NCBI RefSeq assembly: GCF_006542425.1
Contig: NZ_VFID01000007.1
Coordinates: 620,001 to 684,000, forward strand
DNA from: Pseudoxanthomonas sp. z9
GTDB taxonomy: Bacteria; Pseudomonadota; Gammaproteobacteria; Xanthomonadales; Xanthomonadaceae
DNA length: 64,000 bases
Reading direction: 5' to 3'
The notes beneath the pieces are model-generated. The model worked only from the letters and a program-made list of their open reading frames with translations, did no database searches and was not told the DNA's origin. Positions 32,320 through 40,018 of the stretch are shown in pieces. Position 1 is the stretch's first letter. Every line of letters begins with the position of its first letter. Both the position numbers and the translations under genes were made by a program.

Positions 32320-34410
32320 CTAACGCAGCACGATCCGCAGATCGCGATTGGCGGTGGCGGCATTGCCGCTGTAGTCCAGCGCGGTGATCCGGATCAGGTA
32401 CTCGCCGACGGGCAGTTCCGTGGGTTGCCAGGATCCGGCCTGCACCACGCCATCGCGGATCTTGTTGGTCACCACGTACTGGAAGCGGGTGACGGCGCTG
32501 CCATGCACGGTGATGCCGCTGTCCGGCGCGTAGGCGAGCATCACCGCATCCGGGTCCGGCGGCATGCGGTTGAACTCGATGTTCATTCGCGGCGCCTCGT
32601 GGCCGGGCAGTGGCCTGCCGTCAGCGTCCAGCAGCTGGTAGCCCAGCGCGTACAGCCCCAGCCGGCGGCGCGGCAGGTTGCGATCGACCTGATCCCAGGC
32701 TTCGGCCACGATCTGCACACCGGACAGTTCGCGCGGCACGATCAGCCGGCCGCGCTCCTTTTCGGTCAATGGCTGGCCCAGGGTATCGAGCAGGTGGATG
32801 CCGTCGATGCGCGGCGGCTGGTGATCGGCATAGCCGGTGAAGCCCAGCGCGATCGCGTTGCGCTCGTAACCGCTGGCGCCGACGCTCAGGTGCACGTGCG
32901 CCATCGGATTGATGGTGCCCAGCACGTCGCCGGCGTGGAAGCGCGTGCCGCGCCGGACCCGGATGCGTTCGGGCTGGCCGGCTTCGTCGAGCAGCAACTG
33001 GAAACGCGGGTCCGTCACTTCACCGCGCGCGGTGCGGCCCACCCGCATGTGGATGTAGGCCAGCATGTCCAGTCCCATTCCTTCGCCCTGTCCGCCGTAT
33101 CCCCACGCGGCATGGGGACTGCTGACCTTGCCGTCGGCGATCGCCAGCACCGGCTGGCCGATGTCGCCGCGGATGTCCAGCCCGCTGTGCAGGTGATCGC
33201 GATTCTCCTTGCTGAAGTTGCCGCGTACCTCGCCCAGCGTGCCGACCACTTCGTGCCAGCCGTCCTGCGGATGCAGCGGCCAGCGTCCCTGCGTGTCCGG
33301 CAACGGCGCGTGCGGGGCGGGACCGGCGACCGGGGGCGGCGGCGTGCCGGTACGCGGCACGACGCGGTGCACGCGGTAGCCGGTGGCGTCGGTGGCGTAC
33401 AGCAGGCCGCGCGCATCCAGCGCCAGGCCGGCCGGGCGCGAGAGACGCTCCTGCTGCGCCAGGCCGGTGATCACGCGGACATGGCCGTCGGTGGCGATCT
33501 GGAGGATGCGGCCACCGCTCATTTCCGCCACGTACAGCACGCCGTCGCGGGTGATCGCCAGCGCCAGCGGACGGCCGATGCCGGTGGACCCGTCCGGCCA
33601 CCAGGTCCTGGCGGTGCCGACCACGCCATCGGCGGTGACATGGCGGATTGCGTTGTTGCGCAGATCTGCCACCCACAACACGCCCTGCCGATCGATCGCC
33701 AGCGCGGTGGGCGTGTCGAAACGCGCCGCCGCTCCCATGCCGTCGACGAAGCCGGGATACCCGCCACCGGCCAACGTGGTGACCTGGCCGTCGGGCGAGA
33801 TGAGCCGGATGCGATCGTTGTAGGTATCGGCGACGTACACCCGCCCCTGCGCATCCACCGTCACGCCGGTCGGTCCGTCGAACCGCGCCTGCGCGGCCGC
33901 GCCGTCGCGATGGCCGGCGGTGCCATCGCCGGCCAGCGTGCTGACGATGCCCTGCGGCGTGATCCGGCGGATGGCGTGGTTGCCGGTGTCGGCGACATAC
34001 AGATTGCCGGCGCGATCCAGCGCCAGTCCGGACGGCGTGTGGAAAGCCGCCGCGGTGCCCGCGCCATCGCGGAATCCTTCCACCGATCCGGCCAGGGTGG
34101 CCACCTGCCCATCGCGGCCGATCCGGCGGATGCGGTTGCTGTCGCCGCCATCGGCCACGTAGACGGTACCGTCGCCCGCGAGCGCTATCCCGTAGGGATC
34201 GGCGAAGCGCGCGGCGGCCGGTGAGCCATCGCGATCACCGCGGATACCGTCACCGGCAATCAATTCCAGCTGCGCGGCCCAGCCCAGCGGCGTCGGTGCA
34301 GGTCCGACGCGCGGCTTCACCGTGGGTGCGAAGGGATCGAAGAAGAACGTGGCCGCCAGGGCCAGGGCGGTCAGGCCGATGACCAGACCCAACCAGGTTT
34401 TGCGCGTCAT
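32320..34410 (-). CDS. NHL-repeat beta-propeller fused to M23 (LytM-like) peptidase domain
   Basis: 696 residues. One N-terminal membrane helix (about 4-24) or uncleaved signal anchor, then about six NHL repeats (60-360; GIALAGDGTVYVADGGDSNRIRRI, GLALDRAGNLYVADTGNHAIRRI and relatives), a Pro-rich linker (about 375-400), an M23 domain (about 405-545) with the zinc ligands HSGLD and HVH, and a C-terminal beta-rich region (560-696) with PVGEYLIRITALDYSGN. The HLHSGLD...HVHLSVG motif pair indicates a potentially active LytM-type endopeptidase, probably in the periplasm. The fusion is unusual: NHL propellers normally bind proteins or RNA or act as enzymes, so cell-wall recognition or a partner is possible. 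Confidence 0.85.
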   Translation of the reverse strand: MTRKTWLGLVIGLTALALAATFFFDPFAPTVKPRVGPAPTPLGWAAQLELIAGDGIRGDRDGSPAAARFADPYGIALAGDGTVYVADGGDSNRIRRIGRDGQVATLAGSVEGFRDGAGTAAAFHTPSGLALDRAGNLYVADTGNHAIRRITPQGIVSTLAGDGTAGHRDGAAAQARFDGPTGVTVDAQGRVYVADTYNDRIRLISPDGQVTTLAGGGYPGFVDGMGAAARFDTPTALAIDRQGVLWVADLRNNAIRHVTADGVVGTARTWWPDGSTGIGRPLALAITRDGVLYVAEMSGGRILQIATDGHVRVITGLAQQERLSRPAGLALDARGLLYATDATGYRVHRVVPRTGTPPPPVAGPAPHAPLPDTQGRWPLHPQDGWHEVVGTLGEVRGNFSKENRDHLHSGLDIRGDIGQPVLAIADGKVSSPHAAWGYGGQGEGMGLDMLAYIHMRVGRTARGEVTDPRFQLLLDEAGQPERIRVRRGTRFHAGDVLGTINPMAHVHLSVGASGYERNAIALGFTGYADHQPPRIDGIHLLDTLGQPLTEKERGRLIVPRELSGVQIVAEAWDQVDRNLPRRRLGLYALGYQLLDADGRPLPGHEAPRMNIEFNRMPPDPDAVMLAYAPDSGITVHGSAVTRFQYVVTNKIRDGVVQAGSWQPTELPVGEYLIRITALDYSGNAATANRDLRIVLR

Positions 34411-34516
34411 GCCGGTACGGGCTCCTGTCGAACGGCGCGGCGACCATCGTGGCGCGGCCGTCGTGGCGATGATCACATTCTTGCATGCGCCGCCGCCCTC
34501 GATCCGCCCGAATCGC

Positions 34517-34522
34517 TACCAT
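34517..34522 (+). promoter_or_regulatory. Putative -10 box of the DUF998 gene
   Basis: TACCAT ends 8 nt before ATG 34531; another candidate leaderless promoter. Confidence 0.35.
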
Positions 34523-34530
34523 CGCAGTCC

Positions 34531-35178
34531 ATGTTCTCCGATCCCGCCCACGACGTCGCTCTTCCTGTCGCCGCACCCACCTGGACGCGCCGGCTCGCCA
34601 CCGCGACGCAACTGGCCTGCCTCGTGTTCCTGGCGACGGCATCGCTGCTGCAATTCCTGCGTCCGGATCTGGACTGGCAACGCACGCCGTTGAGTTTCTA
34701 TCTGGTCGGTCCGCACGGTCCGCTGCTGCAGGCGGCGTATCTGTTGCTGGCATCGGGACTGATCGGACTGGGCGTGTCGGCATATCGCAGCGGCGCGGCG
34801 CAGGCCCGCAGCGCGGCGCCGTTGCTGCTGTTCGTGATCGCCGGCATCGCGCTGGCGATCACGGCATTGGCGCAGACGCCGTTTCCCGGACGCCCGTTGA
34901 CCTTGCAGGGGCTGGTGCACGGGCTCGCGGCACAGACCGCGTTCCTGTGCGTCACCGTGGCGATGCTGTTGCAGGCCTGGCGCTGGCGCGCCGACCCCGG
35001 TTTCCGGCACCGCTTCGCGCCCGCGTTCTGGCTGGCGGTGCTGTGTTTCCTCGCGCTGTGGACACACGTGCTGGTCCGCGATCTGCCCAGGGGCGCCAGC
35101 CAGAAGGCCGTCATCGCGTTGATCGGCCTGTGGCTGGTGCTGGCAGCCGGCTGGGTGGGTCGCGACCGGCGCGGATGA
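34531..35178 (+). CDS. DUF998 membrane protein
   Basis: 215 residues, mostly membrane: helices near 25-45, 62-82, 93-113, 127-147, 167-187 and 192-210. The DUF998 pattern includes the conserved LRPDLDWQRTPLSFYL after the first helix and HGLAAQTAFL. Inner-membrane protein of unknown function; homologs in archaea and bacteria lack assigned substrates. Convergent with the S9 peptidase gene, whose stop lies 2 nt away. Confidence 0.85.
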   Translation: MFSDPAHDVALPVAAPTWTRRLATATQLACLVFLATASLLQFLRPDLDWQRTPLSFYLVGPHGPLLQAAYLLLASGLIGLGVSAYRSGAAQARSAAPLLLFVIAGIALAITALAQTPFPGRPLTLQGLVHGLAAQTAFLCVTVAMLLQAWRWRADPGFRHRFAPAFWLAVLCFLALWTHVLVRDLPRGASQKAVIALIGLWLVLAAGWVGRDRRG

Positions 35179-35179
35179 T

Positions 35180-37141
35180 TCAGCGCGCGGTCCTGCCGCC
35201 CAGGTGGCGCGAGAGGAAGGCCAGCAGGCGCGTGTAGTACTCACGCCGATGTTCTTCGGTATAGAAACCGTGGCCTTCGGTCTTGTAGTACAGGGTTTCC
35301 ACCGGCACGCCGGCCTGCTTCAACGCTTTTTCCATGCGCTCGGAATGCGCGAGCGGCGCGCGCTCGTCGCGCCCGCCGGCGGCGAGGAACACCGGCGCCT
35401 TGATGCGCGCGGCCAGGGTGGTGGGGGAACGCGCGGCCAGGCCTTCGGGCGGTCCCATCCAATCGCCCGCCCAGGTCTTGCCCGAGCGGCTGCGGTTGGA
35501 TTGGCGCCTATGCATCAGGCGCAGGTCGTAGACGCCGACGTACCCGGCCGCGCAGCGATACAGATCCGGTTCCCGGGCCGCGCCCATCAACGCCGCGTAG
35601 CCGCCATAGCTGGCACCGTAGATGCAGATGCGCGCGGGATCGGCGATGCGCTGCTCGATCGCCCAGCGGGTGGCGTCGGTGAGATCATCCTGCATCCGCC
35701 CACCCCATTCGCGCGCACCGGCCTGCACGTGCGCGCGTCCGTAGTTGCCGGAACCGCGATAGTTGACCCGCAGGACCGCATAACCGGCCTCGGCGAGCAT
35801 CTGCGCCTCGCTGTCGAATCCCCATTCGTCGAAGATGCCGAACGGGCCGCCATGCGGAAGCAGCACCATCGGCGCTTGCGCCTCGGCATTGCGCGGCAGG
35901 GTGAGATAGCCATGCAGCGGCAAGCCGTCCCGCGCCTTCATCTGCACCAGGCGGGTGGGCAGGACGACCGCGGGATCGAACCATTCGCGGGTGGAGAACA
36001 CCCGGTCCGCCTTTTTCTCGACGGTGTCGAACAGGAAGTAATCGCCGTGGTTGCGATCGCTCCACACGAACAGCAGCGCCAGCCGGCCATCCGCGGTGAT
36101 CGAGGTCATGTGGACGCCATGCCCCGGGAACGCGCGTTCCAGCGCGCGGTAGAACCGCGCGGTCTTGCCCTTCTCGTCGAAGAAGGCATTGCGGACGCCC
36201 TCATGCACATAGGACACGCCAATCGGGGTCCGGCCATCGACGTCGTACAGCGTGCGGAACGGATCCACCACACGATCGCGCAACAGTTCGGTGTACGTCC
36301 CGTCGGTCGGGTTCCAGCCAACGATGGCATCCGGTCCGTTCTTCCGTTCCACCTGCAGATAGGCGGTGCGGCCGTCGGCCGAGAAACCCAGTGGGAACTC
36401 GCGGTGCCCGGTGTCGTTCTCGTCGTTGATCAGGCGCCATTCGGCCCGGTCGCCGTCGCGGTAGTAGAGCCTGCTCGCGTTGTCCACGTCGGCGCCGTGC
36501 GCGAAACGGACCACGCCCGCCTGGTCGGTGGTGAAATCCGCGCGCCGCACCGGCGCGGTCGCCACGGTGATTCGCCGTCGCGTGTAGATGTCGAGCCGGT
36601 CGATCGAGATGTAGGGATCGGTCGTCAGCGGCATCGCGGCAACCAGCACGTTGCGCTCGTCATCCGGCAGGGTGTCGGTGAGGAAAACCGCGCGCGGCGG
36701 GCCGGGCGTGTCCGTGCGGCTTCCAATCTCACCGGTGCCGAACGGACTGGCCAGCAGGCGCGCGCCGCTGCCGTCGGCATTCACCGCATGCAACTGGCCA
36801 ATCACCGACGGCTGGTCGCGCGAGCCCAGCCTTTCGGCCATCGATACGACCACGCGTTCGTTGTTGGCCCACCAGAAATCGTCCACCACCGAATCGCGAT
36901 CGCCGCCGATCTTGGCGGTGACCGTGCGATCCGAACGCCGGAGTATCGCCAGCACGGTGCGATCCTCGAGCGGCACGGTGACCGCGTAGTAGTCTCCGGT
37001 GGGGGAGATCTTGATGCGTTCGAACTGATCCGGCCGCAGATACGGCGCCAGATCCACGGGGGTGCCCGCATCGCTCCCCTGCGCCCACGCCGCCATCGGC
37101 GCCAGGCACAACAACAACCCACCCCAAGTCCGCTTGCGCAT
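35180..37141 (-). CDS. S9 family prolyl oligopeptidase-like peptidase
   Basis: 653 residues. Signal peptide 1-21 (cleavage after AWA), a degenerate beta-propeller (about 30-400) and an alpha/beta-hydrolase domain. Catalytic residues: Ser in YGASYGGYAALMGA, Asp in AAGGRDERAPLAH, His in TEGHGFYTEEHR. The HGGPFG oxyanion-hole motif is present (LLPHGGPFGI). Likely a secreted or periplasmic aminopeptidase (DPP4/acylaminoacyl type) that degrades peptides for nutrition, common in Lysobacter-type predators. ATG 37141 gives the signal peptide; upstream in-frame codons lack one. Confidence 0.93.
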   Translation of the reverse strand: MRKRTWGGLLLCLAPMAAWAQGSDAGTPVDLAPYLRPDQFERIKISPTGDYYAVTVPLEDRTVLAILRRSDRTVTAKIGGDRDSVVDDFWWANNERVVVSMAERLGSRDQPSVIGQLHAVNADGSGARLLASPFGTGEIGSRTDTPGPPRAVFLTDTLPDDERNVLVAAMPLTTDPYISIDRLDIYTRRRITVATAPVRRADFTTDQAGVVRFAHGADVDNASRLYYRDGDRAEWRLINDENDTGHREFPLGFSADGRTAYLQVERKNGPDAIVGWNPTDGTYTELLRDRVVDPFRTLYDVDGRTPIGVSYVHEGVRNAFFDEKGKTARFYRALERAFPGHGVHMTSITADGRLALLFVWSDRNHGDYFLFDTVEKKADRVFSTREWFDPAVVLPTRLVQMKARDGLPLHGYLTLPRNAEAQAPMVLLPHGGPFGIFDEWGFDSEAQMLAEAGYAVLRVNYRGSGNYGRAHVQAGAREWGGRMQDDLTDATRWAIEQRIADPARICIYGASYGGYAALMGAAREPDLYRCAAGYVGVYDLRLMHRRQSNRSRSGKTWAGDWMGPPEGLAARSPTTLAARIKAPVFLAAGGRDERAPLAHSERMEKALKQAGVPVETLYYKTEGHGFYTEEHRREYYTRLLAFLSRHLGGRTAR

Positions 37142-37527
37142 TCCGATTCCGAATCCCTGGCAGTCCCCCGCATGCCCCGTGCATGCGCCTCCCGGGGCGC
37201 ATCGTCGCAGTTGGCACGCTTTCCGTCCACGGTCGGGCCGGGTCAACAACTGACGCGGCACGGCGCCGACGTCACCTTTGGTACCGACCGCCGCTTGCCG
37301 CATGTCCTTGAAAAGGCGGAATTTCCCGCGATGGCACGAAGCCTGCGTATTTCCAGGCGTGGGGATGGAGAGGTGCGGGACGCAGGGAGGAGCAAGGGCT
37401 GGCGCGATCCGTTGGGGAACGGGGGCGTGATGTCCGGCGGAAGCCGGATGACAGGGGGCCAGCCTGATCGGAGCACGGCCGTACAGGGGCGGCCGTGGCT
37501 CCGCGCGGAACCCGGCCGGACACGCGC
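37142..37527. other. 386-nt intergenic region
   Basis: No coding capacity stands out. CATGC...GCATG short palindromes occur near 37170-37185 and GGTACC at about 37279. It should contain the promoter of the minus-strand S9 peptidase gene, but I see no convincing -35/-10. A TGGCACG at 37333 resembles half a sigma-54 promoter but faces away from any gene. Confidence 0.5.
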
Positions 37528-38544
37528 CTATTCGCCGTCGACGCCCGCCAGATCCATCACCCACTTCGGCACCTCGGGCTCGCCGGCGTAGAAGGTCCTC
37601 GGTTTCTTTTCCGCCATCGCCCAGCGGTGCAGCCAACTCGGGCCAAAGCGCCCGTCATAGCCTTCCTCGCCGCGCCGGTAGGCAGGGTCGCGCAGGGCTG
37701 CTTCCAGCGTCACGAAGGTATAGCCGCGACGACGCGCGCCGTCGATCAATCCGGCGAACGCGACCGCGTTGAGTTCGTTGGCGTGCATCAGCCAGATCTG
37801 CGGCAACGCGTAGCCCAGCAGGGCCTGCGATTGCTTTTCGTAGTAGTCGAGCTTGTTGAGCATGTAGGGCACGTAGCCCTTGCGCAGGCGCTCGAGCGTG
37901 GCATCGCGATCGGTGCTGGCGGTTTGCACCAGCACGTTGGCGTAGGCGAACGCCCAGACCCATTCGCCGTTGTCGACCGTGACCGGGGCGATGCGGTAAC
38001 CGTGCGTGGCCAGGAAATCCGTCAAGGCGGCGCGATCGGCCGGGGTGCGGCCCGCGCGGAGGTAGGGATGGCGGAACCAGCGCGGCGCCCTGCCCCGTTC
38101 GGCCAGCAGCGGGCGCAGCACGCGTTCGCCCTCGAGGATGTCTTGCTCGAAGGCGGGCAGGCCGACTTCGTGCAGATCCACGTGACCGAAGGTGTGGTTG
38201 CCCAGTTCATGGCCGGCATCGCGCCAGTCGCGCAGCATCCGCAGGCGTTCGGGCTGCACTACGCCCTCCACCTCCAGCTTGCCCTCGTTGACGAAGCCCA
38301 CCACCGGCACGTCGGCCTGGCGCAGTTGCGCCATCAAGCGTGCGTGCCATTGCGGCAAATCCACCACCGGTTTTTCGCCCAGGCGTTGCCAGGGCAGATC
38401 GTCGATGGTGACGGCGATACGGCGATCCGGGGCGGTCGCCGTGGTGGACTCCCGCATGGCCGCCGGTTCGGCGGCGCGTGCCGCGCAGGACAACGCGCAG
38501 GACAACAGAACGAACATGGCACAGCACAGGTGGAACGCGCGCAT
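37528..38544 (-). CDS. Polysaccharide deacetylase (NodB-type) family protein
   Basis: 338 residues with a signal peptide (about 1-25). NodB motifs: Asp-Asp in IAVTIDDLPW (motif 1), HELGNHTFGHVDLH giving the His-x3-5-His metal site (motif 2), RWFRHPYLRAGRT (motif 3). The final His of the domain (IWLMHANELNAVAF) is also visible. Metal-dependent deacetylation of an N- or O-acetylated glycan in periplasm or outside the cell is expected. ATG 38544 preferred over GTG 38550. Upstream of it on the same strand lies the N-acetyltransferase gene, 77 nt away. Confidence 0.9.
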   Translation of the reverse strand: MRAFHLCCAMFVLLSCALSCAARAAEPAAMRESTTATAPDRRIAVTIDDLPWQRLGEKPVVDLPQWHARLMAQLRQADVPVVGFVNEGKLEVEGVVQPERLRMLRDWRDAGHELGNHTFGHVDLHEVGLPAFEQDILEGERVLRPLLAERGRAPRWFRHPYLRAGRTPADRAALTDFLATHGYRIAPVTVDNGEWVWAFAYANVLVQTASTDRDATLERLRKGYVPYMLNKLDYYEKQSQALLGYALPQIWLMHANELNAVAFAGLIDGARRRGYTFVTLEAALRDPAYRRGEEGYDGRFGPSWLHRWAMAEKKPRTFYAGEPEVPKWVMDLAGVDGE

Positions 38545-38621
38545 CGGCACCGCCCGGAAAGAAGGATGGCGCCGAGCTTATCCCGTGCCGGGTCATCCGC
38601 GCCTGTGCCGGCGGCCGGCCT

Positions 38622-39458
38622 TCACGCCGCGGCCACCGCCGGCGCCAGCAACCGTTCGATCTTGGAATGCAGATCGGGATGCGCGGGCACGCGCAGGCCG
38701 AATTCCCGATGCAACACCTGGATCACCGCGTCCGCGTCGGCCAGCGCGTGGCGCTCGCTGGCCGCGCCCATCCGGTGGATCGCGAAGCTGCCGCCCTTGA
38801 GGGTCTTGCGCCAGCCCGGGCCGGTACGCGCCACCCGCAATTGATCGCGGAACGTTGAATCCGGATGGGTGGACACGTACCAGTTGCCCACCACGAAATC
38901 GATGTCGGCCTGTCGCTGCAGGTCGAATGCGTACAGCGGCCGCCACTCCCCGGCCACCCGCGCGCGCAGGGTGTACAGGCCTTCGCCGGACTCCAGCCGA
39001 TAGACCTCGTGCGGGGTGGACTGCGCCTCGGTGCTTTCCAGTTGCAGCGGCGCGGTGGGCACCATGCCGCCGAAGCCGACATCGGTGATCCAGGACTCGC
39101 CGTCGATTTCGACGAGCACCAGCATGTGCGTGCGCGCGGGAACGGTGTCGGCCGTGCCGTCCATCAGCACCCGCCCGGTCAGCCCGCGCGCCTCGAAGCC
39201 GAGTTGTTGCAGCAGGGCCAGGAACATGCGGTTGAGTTCGAAACAGTACCCACCGCGGCCTTCGAACAACAGCTTGCGTTCCAGCGACGGCAGGTCCAGC
39301 GGCACCGGCAGGCGCAGCAGGGTCGAAAGCGTCTCGAAGGGAAACTCGGCGGTGTGCCGCTGCTGCAATTCGCGCAGGGTATCCAGCGTGGGCGGCGGCG
39401 CGGCGGCATAACCCAGCCGTTGCAGGTAGGGGTAGGCATGCTGCAGGGTCGGAATCAT
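38622..39458 (-). CDS. nat: Arylamine N-acetyltransferase
   Basis: 278 residues. Transfers acetyl from acetyl-CoA to arylamines or hydrazines. The Cys-His-Asp triad is clear: Cys in GRGGYCFELN, His in ARTHMLVLVEI, Asp in WITDVGFGG. The N-terminal LGYAAAPPPTLDTLRELQQRHTAEFPFE is the usual start; ATG 39458 therefore fits. Cytosolic. Possible roles are xenobiotic handling or lipid/antibiotic synthesis; the neighbours (deacetylase) do not decide. Confidence 0.93.
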   Translation of the reverse strand: MIPTLQHAYPYLQRLGYAAAPPPTLDTLRELQQRHTAEFPFETLSTLLRLPVPLDLPSLERKLLFEGRGGYCFELNRMFLALLQQLGFEARGLTGRVLMDGTADTVPARTHMLVLVEIDGESWITDVGFGGMVPTAPLQLESTEAQSTPHEVYRLESGEGLYTLRARVAGEWRPLYAFDLQRQADIDFVVGNWYVSTHPDSTFRDQLRVARTGPGWRKTLKGGSFAIHRMGAASERHALADADAVIQVLHREFGLRVPAHPDLHSKIERLLAPAVAAA

Positions 39459-39601
39459 GGGCGTGCCGGGATCGTGGGGGACCGCCACTGTGCACCCTCA
39501 AGCCCGCTTGAGGTCAAGGCCGTCCGGCGACCGCGCCGATCCGCGGTCGCCCCTCCGCCCGATCGCCGCGCGAACGGGCGTTTCAAGCTGCAGCACCCGC
39601 G

Positions 39602-39793
39602 CTATCGGGCCTGCCGGAAGCGCCAGCCGTAGTTGTTGCCCGGCAGGATCGGCAGGGTGTCGCGATAGGCGCGCATGCGTTCCTCATTGGTCGGTGCCGT
39701 TGGAACCGCATGGCGCGCGGGATGCTGCAGGGAAAGGAACGCCAGCGGCCCCAGGGTGGCCCGCATGGCGCGGATGAAGTCCGAATCGTTCAT
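39602..39793 (-). CDS. Small hypothetical protein
   Basis: 63 residues (MNDSDFIRAMRATLGPLAFL ... NNYGWRFRQAR). A single mildly hydrophobic stretch, no signal or cysteine. The AGGCAGG sequence before ATG 39793 is an acceptable ribosome site. It may be a real small gene divergent from the glycosidase; codon use is compatible but the length gives little evidence. No family recognised. Confidence 0.45.
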   Translation of the reverse strand: MNDSDFIRAMRATLGPLAFLSLQHPARHAVPTAPTNEERMRAYRDTLPILPGNNYGWRFRQAR

Positions 39794-39942
39794 GGCGCAC
39801 CTGCCTCTGTCGTGGCGATGGCGCACCCGGTGCGGACTTGGAAGGAACCGCCCGCAGGCCGGTGCTTCGATCGGAACAACGCGGCGGCCCGCGGGGAACG
39901 GCCAAGGGCACCGGCGACCGGCGATGCCGCACCGCAACTCGC

Positions 39943-39958
39943 ATGTAAACGTTTACAT
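39943..39958. promoter_or_regulatory. Perfect LacI/GalR-type operator
   Basis: ATGTAAACGTTTACAT, a perfect 16-bp palindrome with the central CG of LacI-family sites (TGTAAACGTTTACA core). It begins 61 nt before the end of the leader of the glycosidase gene and lies just upstream of TAGTAT (39962-39967), so a bound repressor would block the promoter. No LacI-family gene is in the window. Confidence 0.8.
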
Positions 39959-39961
39959 CAC

Positions 39962-39967
39962 TAGTAT
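39962..39967 (+). promoter_or_regulatory. Putative -10 box of the discoidin-glycosidase gene
   Basis: TAGTAT, 3 nt after the palindrome. The LacI operator would occupy the spacer between it and a -35, giving repression. Start ATG 40019 would have a leader of about 45 nt. Confidence 0.5.
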
Positions 39968-40018
39968 CCGGGCATCCGCGGGATCCCGCGGCCTCCCCGC
40001 CACGCTCGAGGGCTCGCG

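Noticed and set aside
37333..37348. TGGCACG...CTGCG resembling a sigma-54 promoter
   Set aside because: It lacks the TTGC of the -12 element in good form and points away from all genes in the gap.
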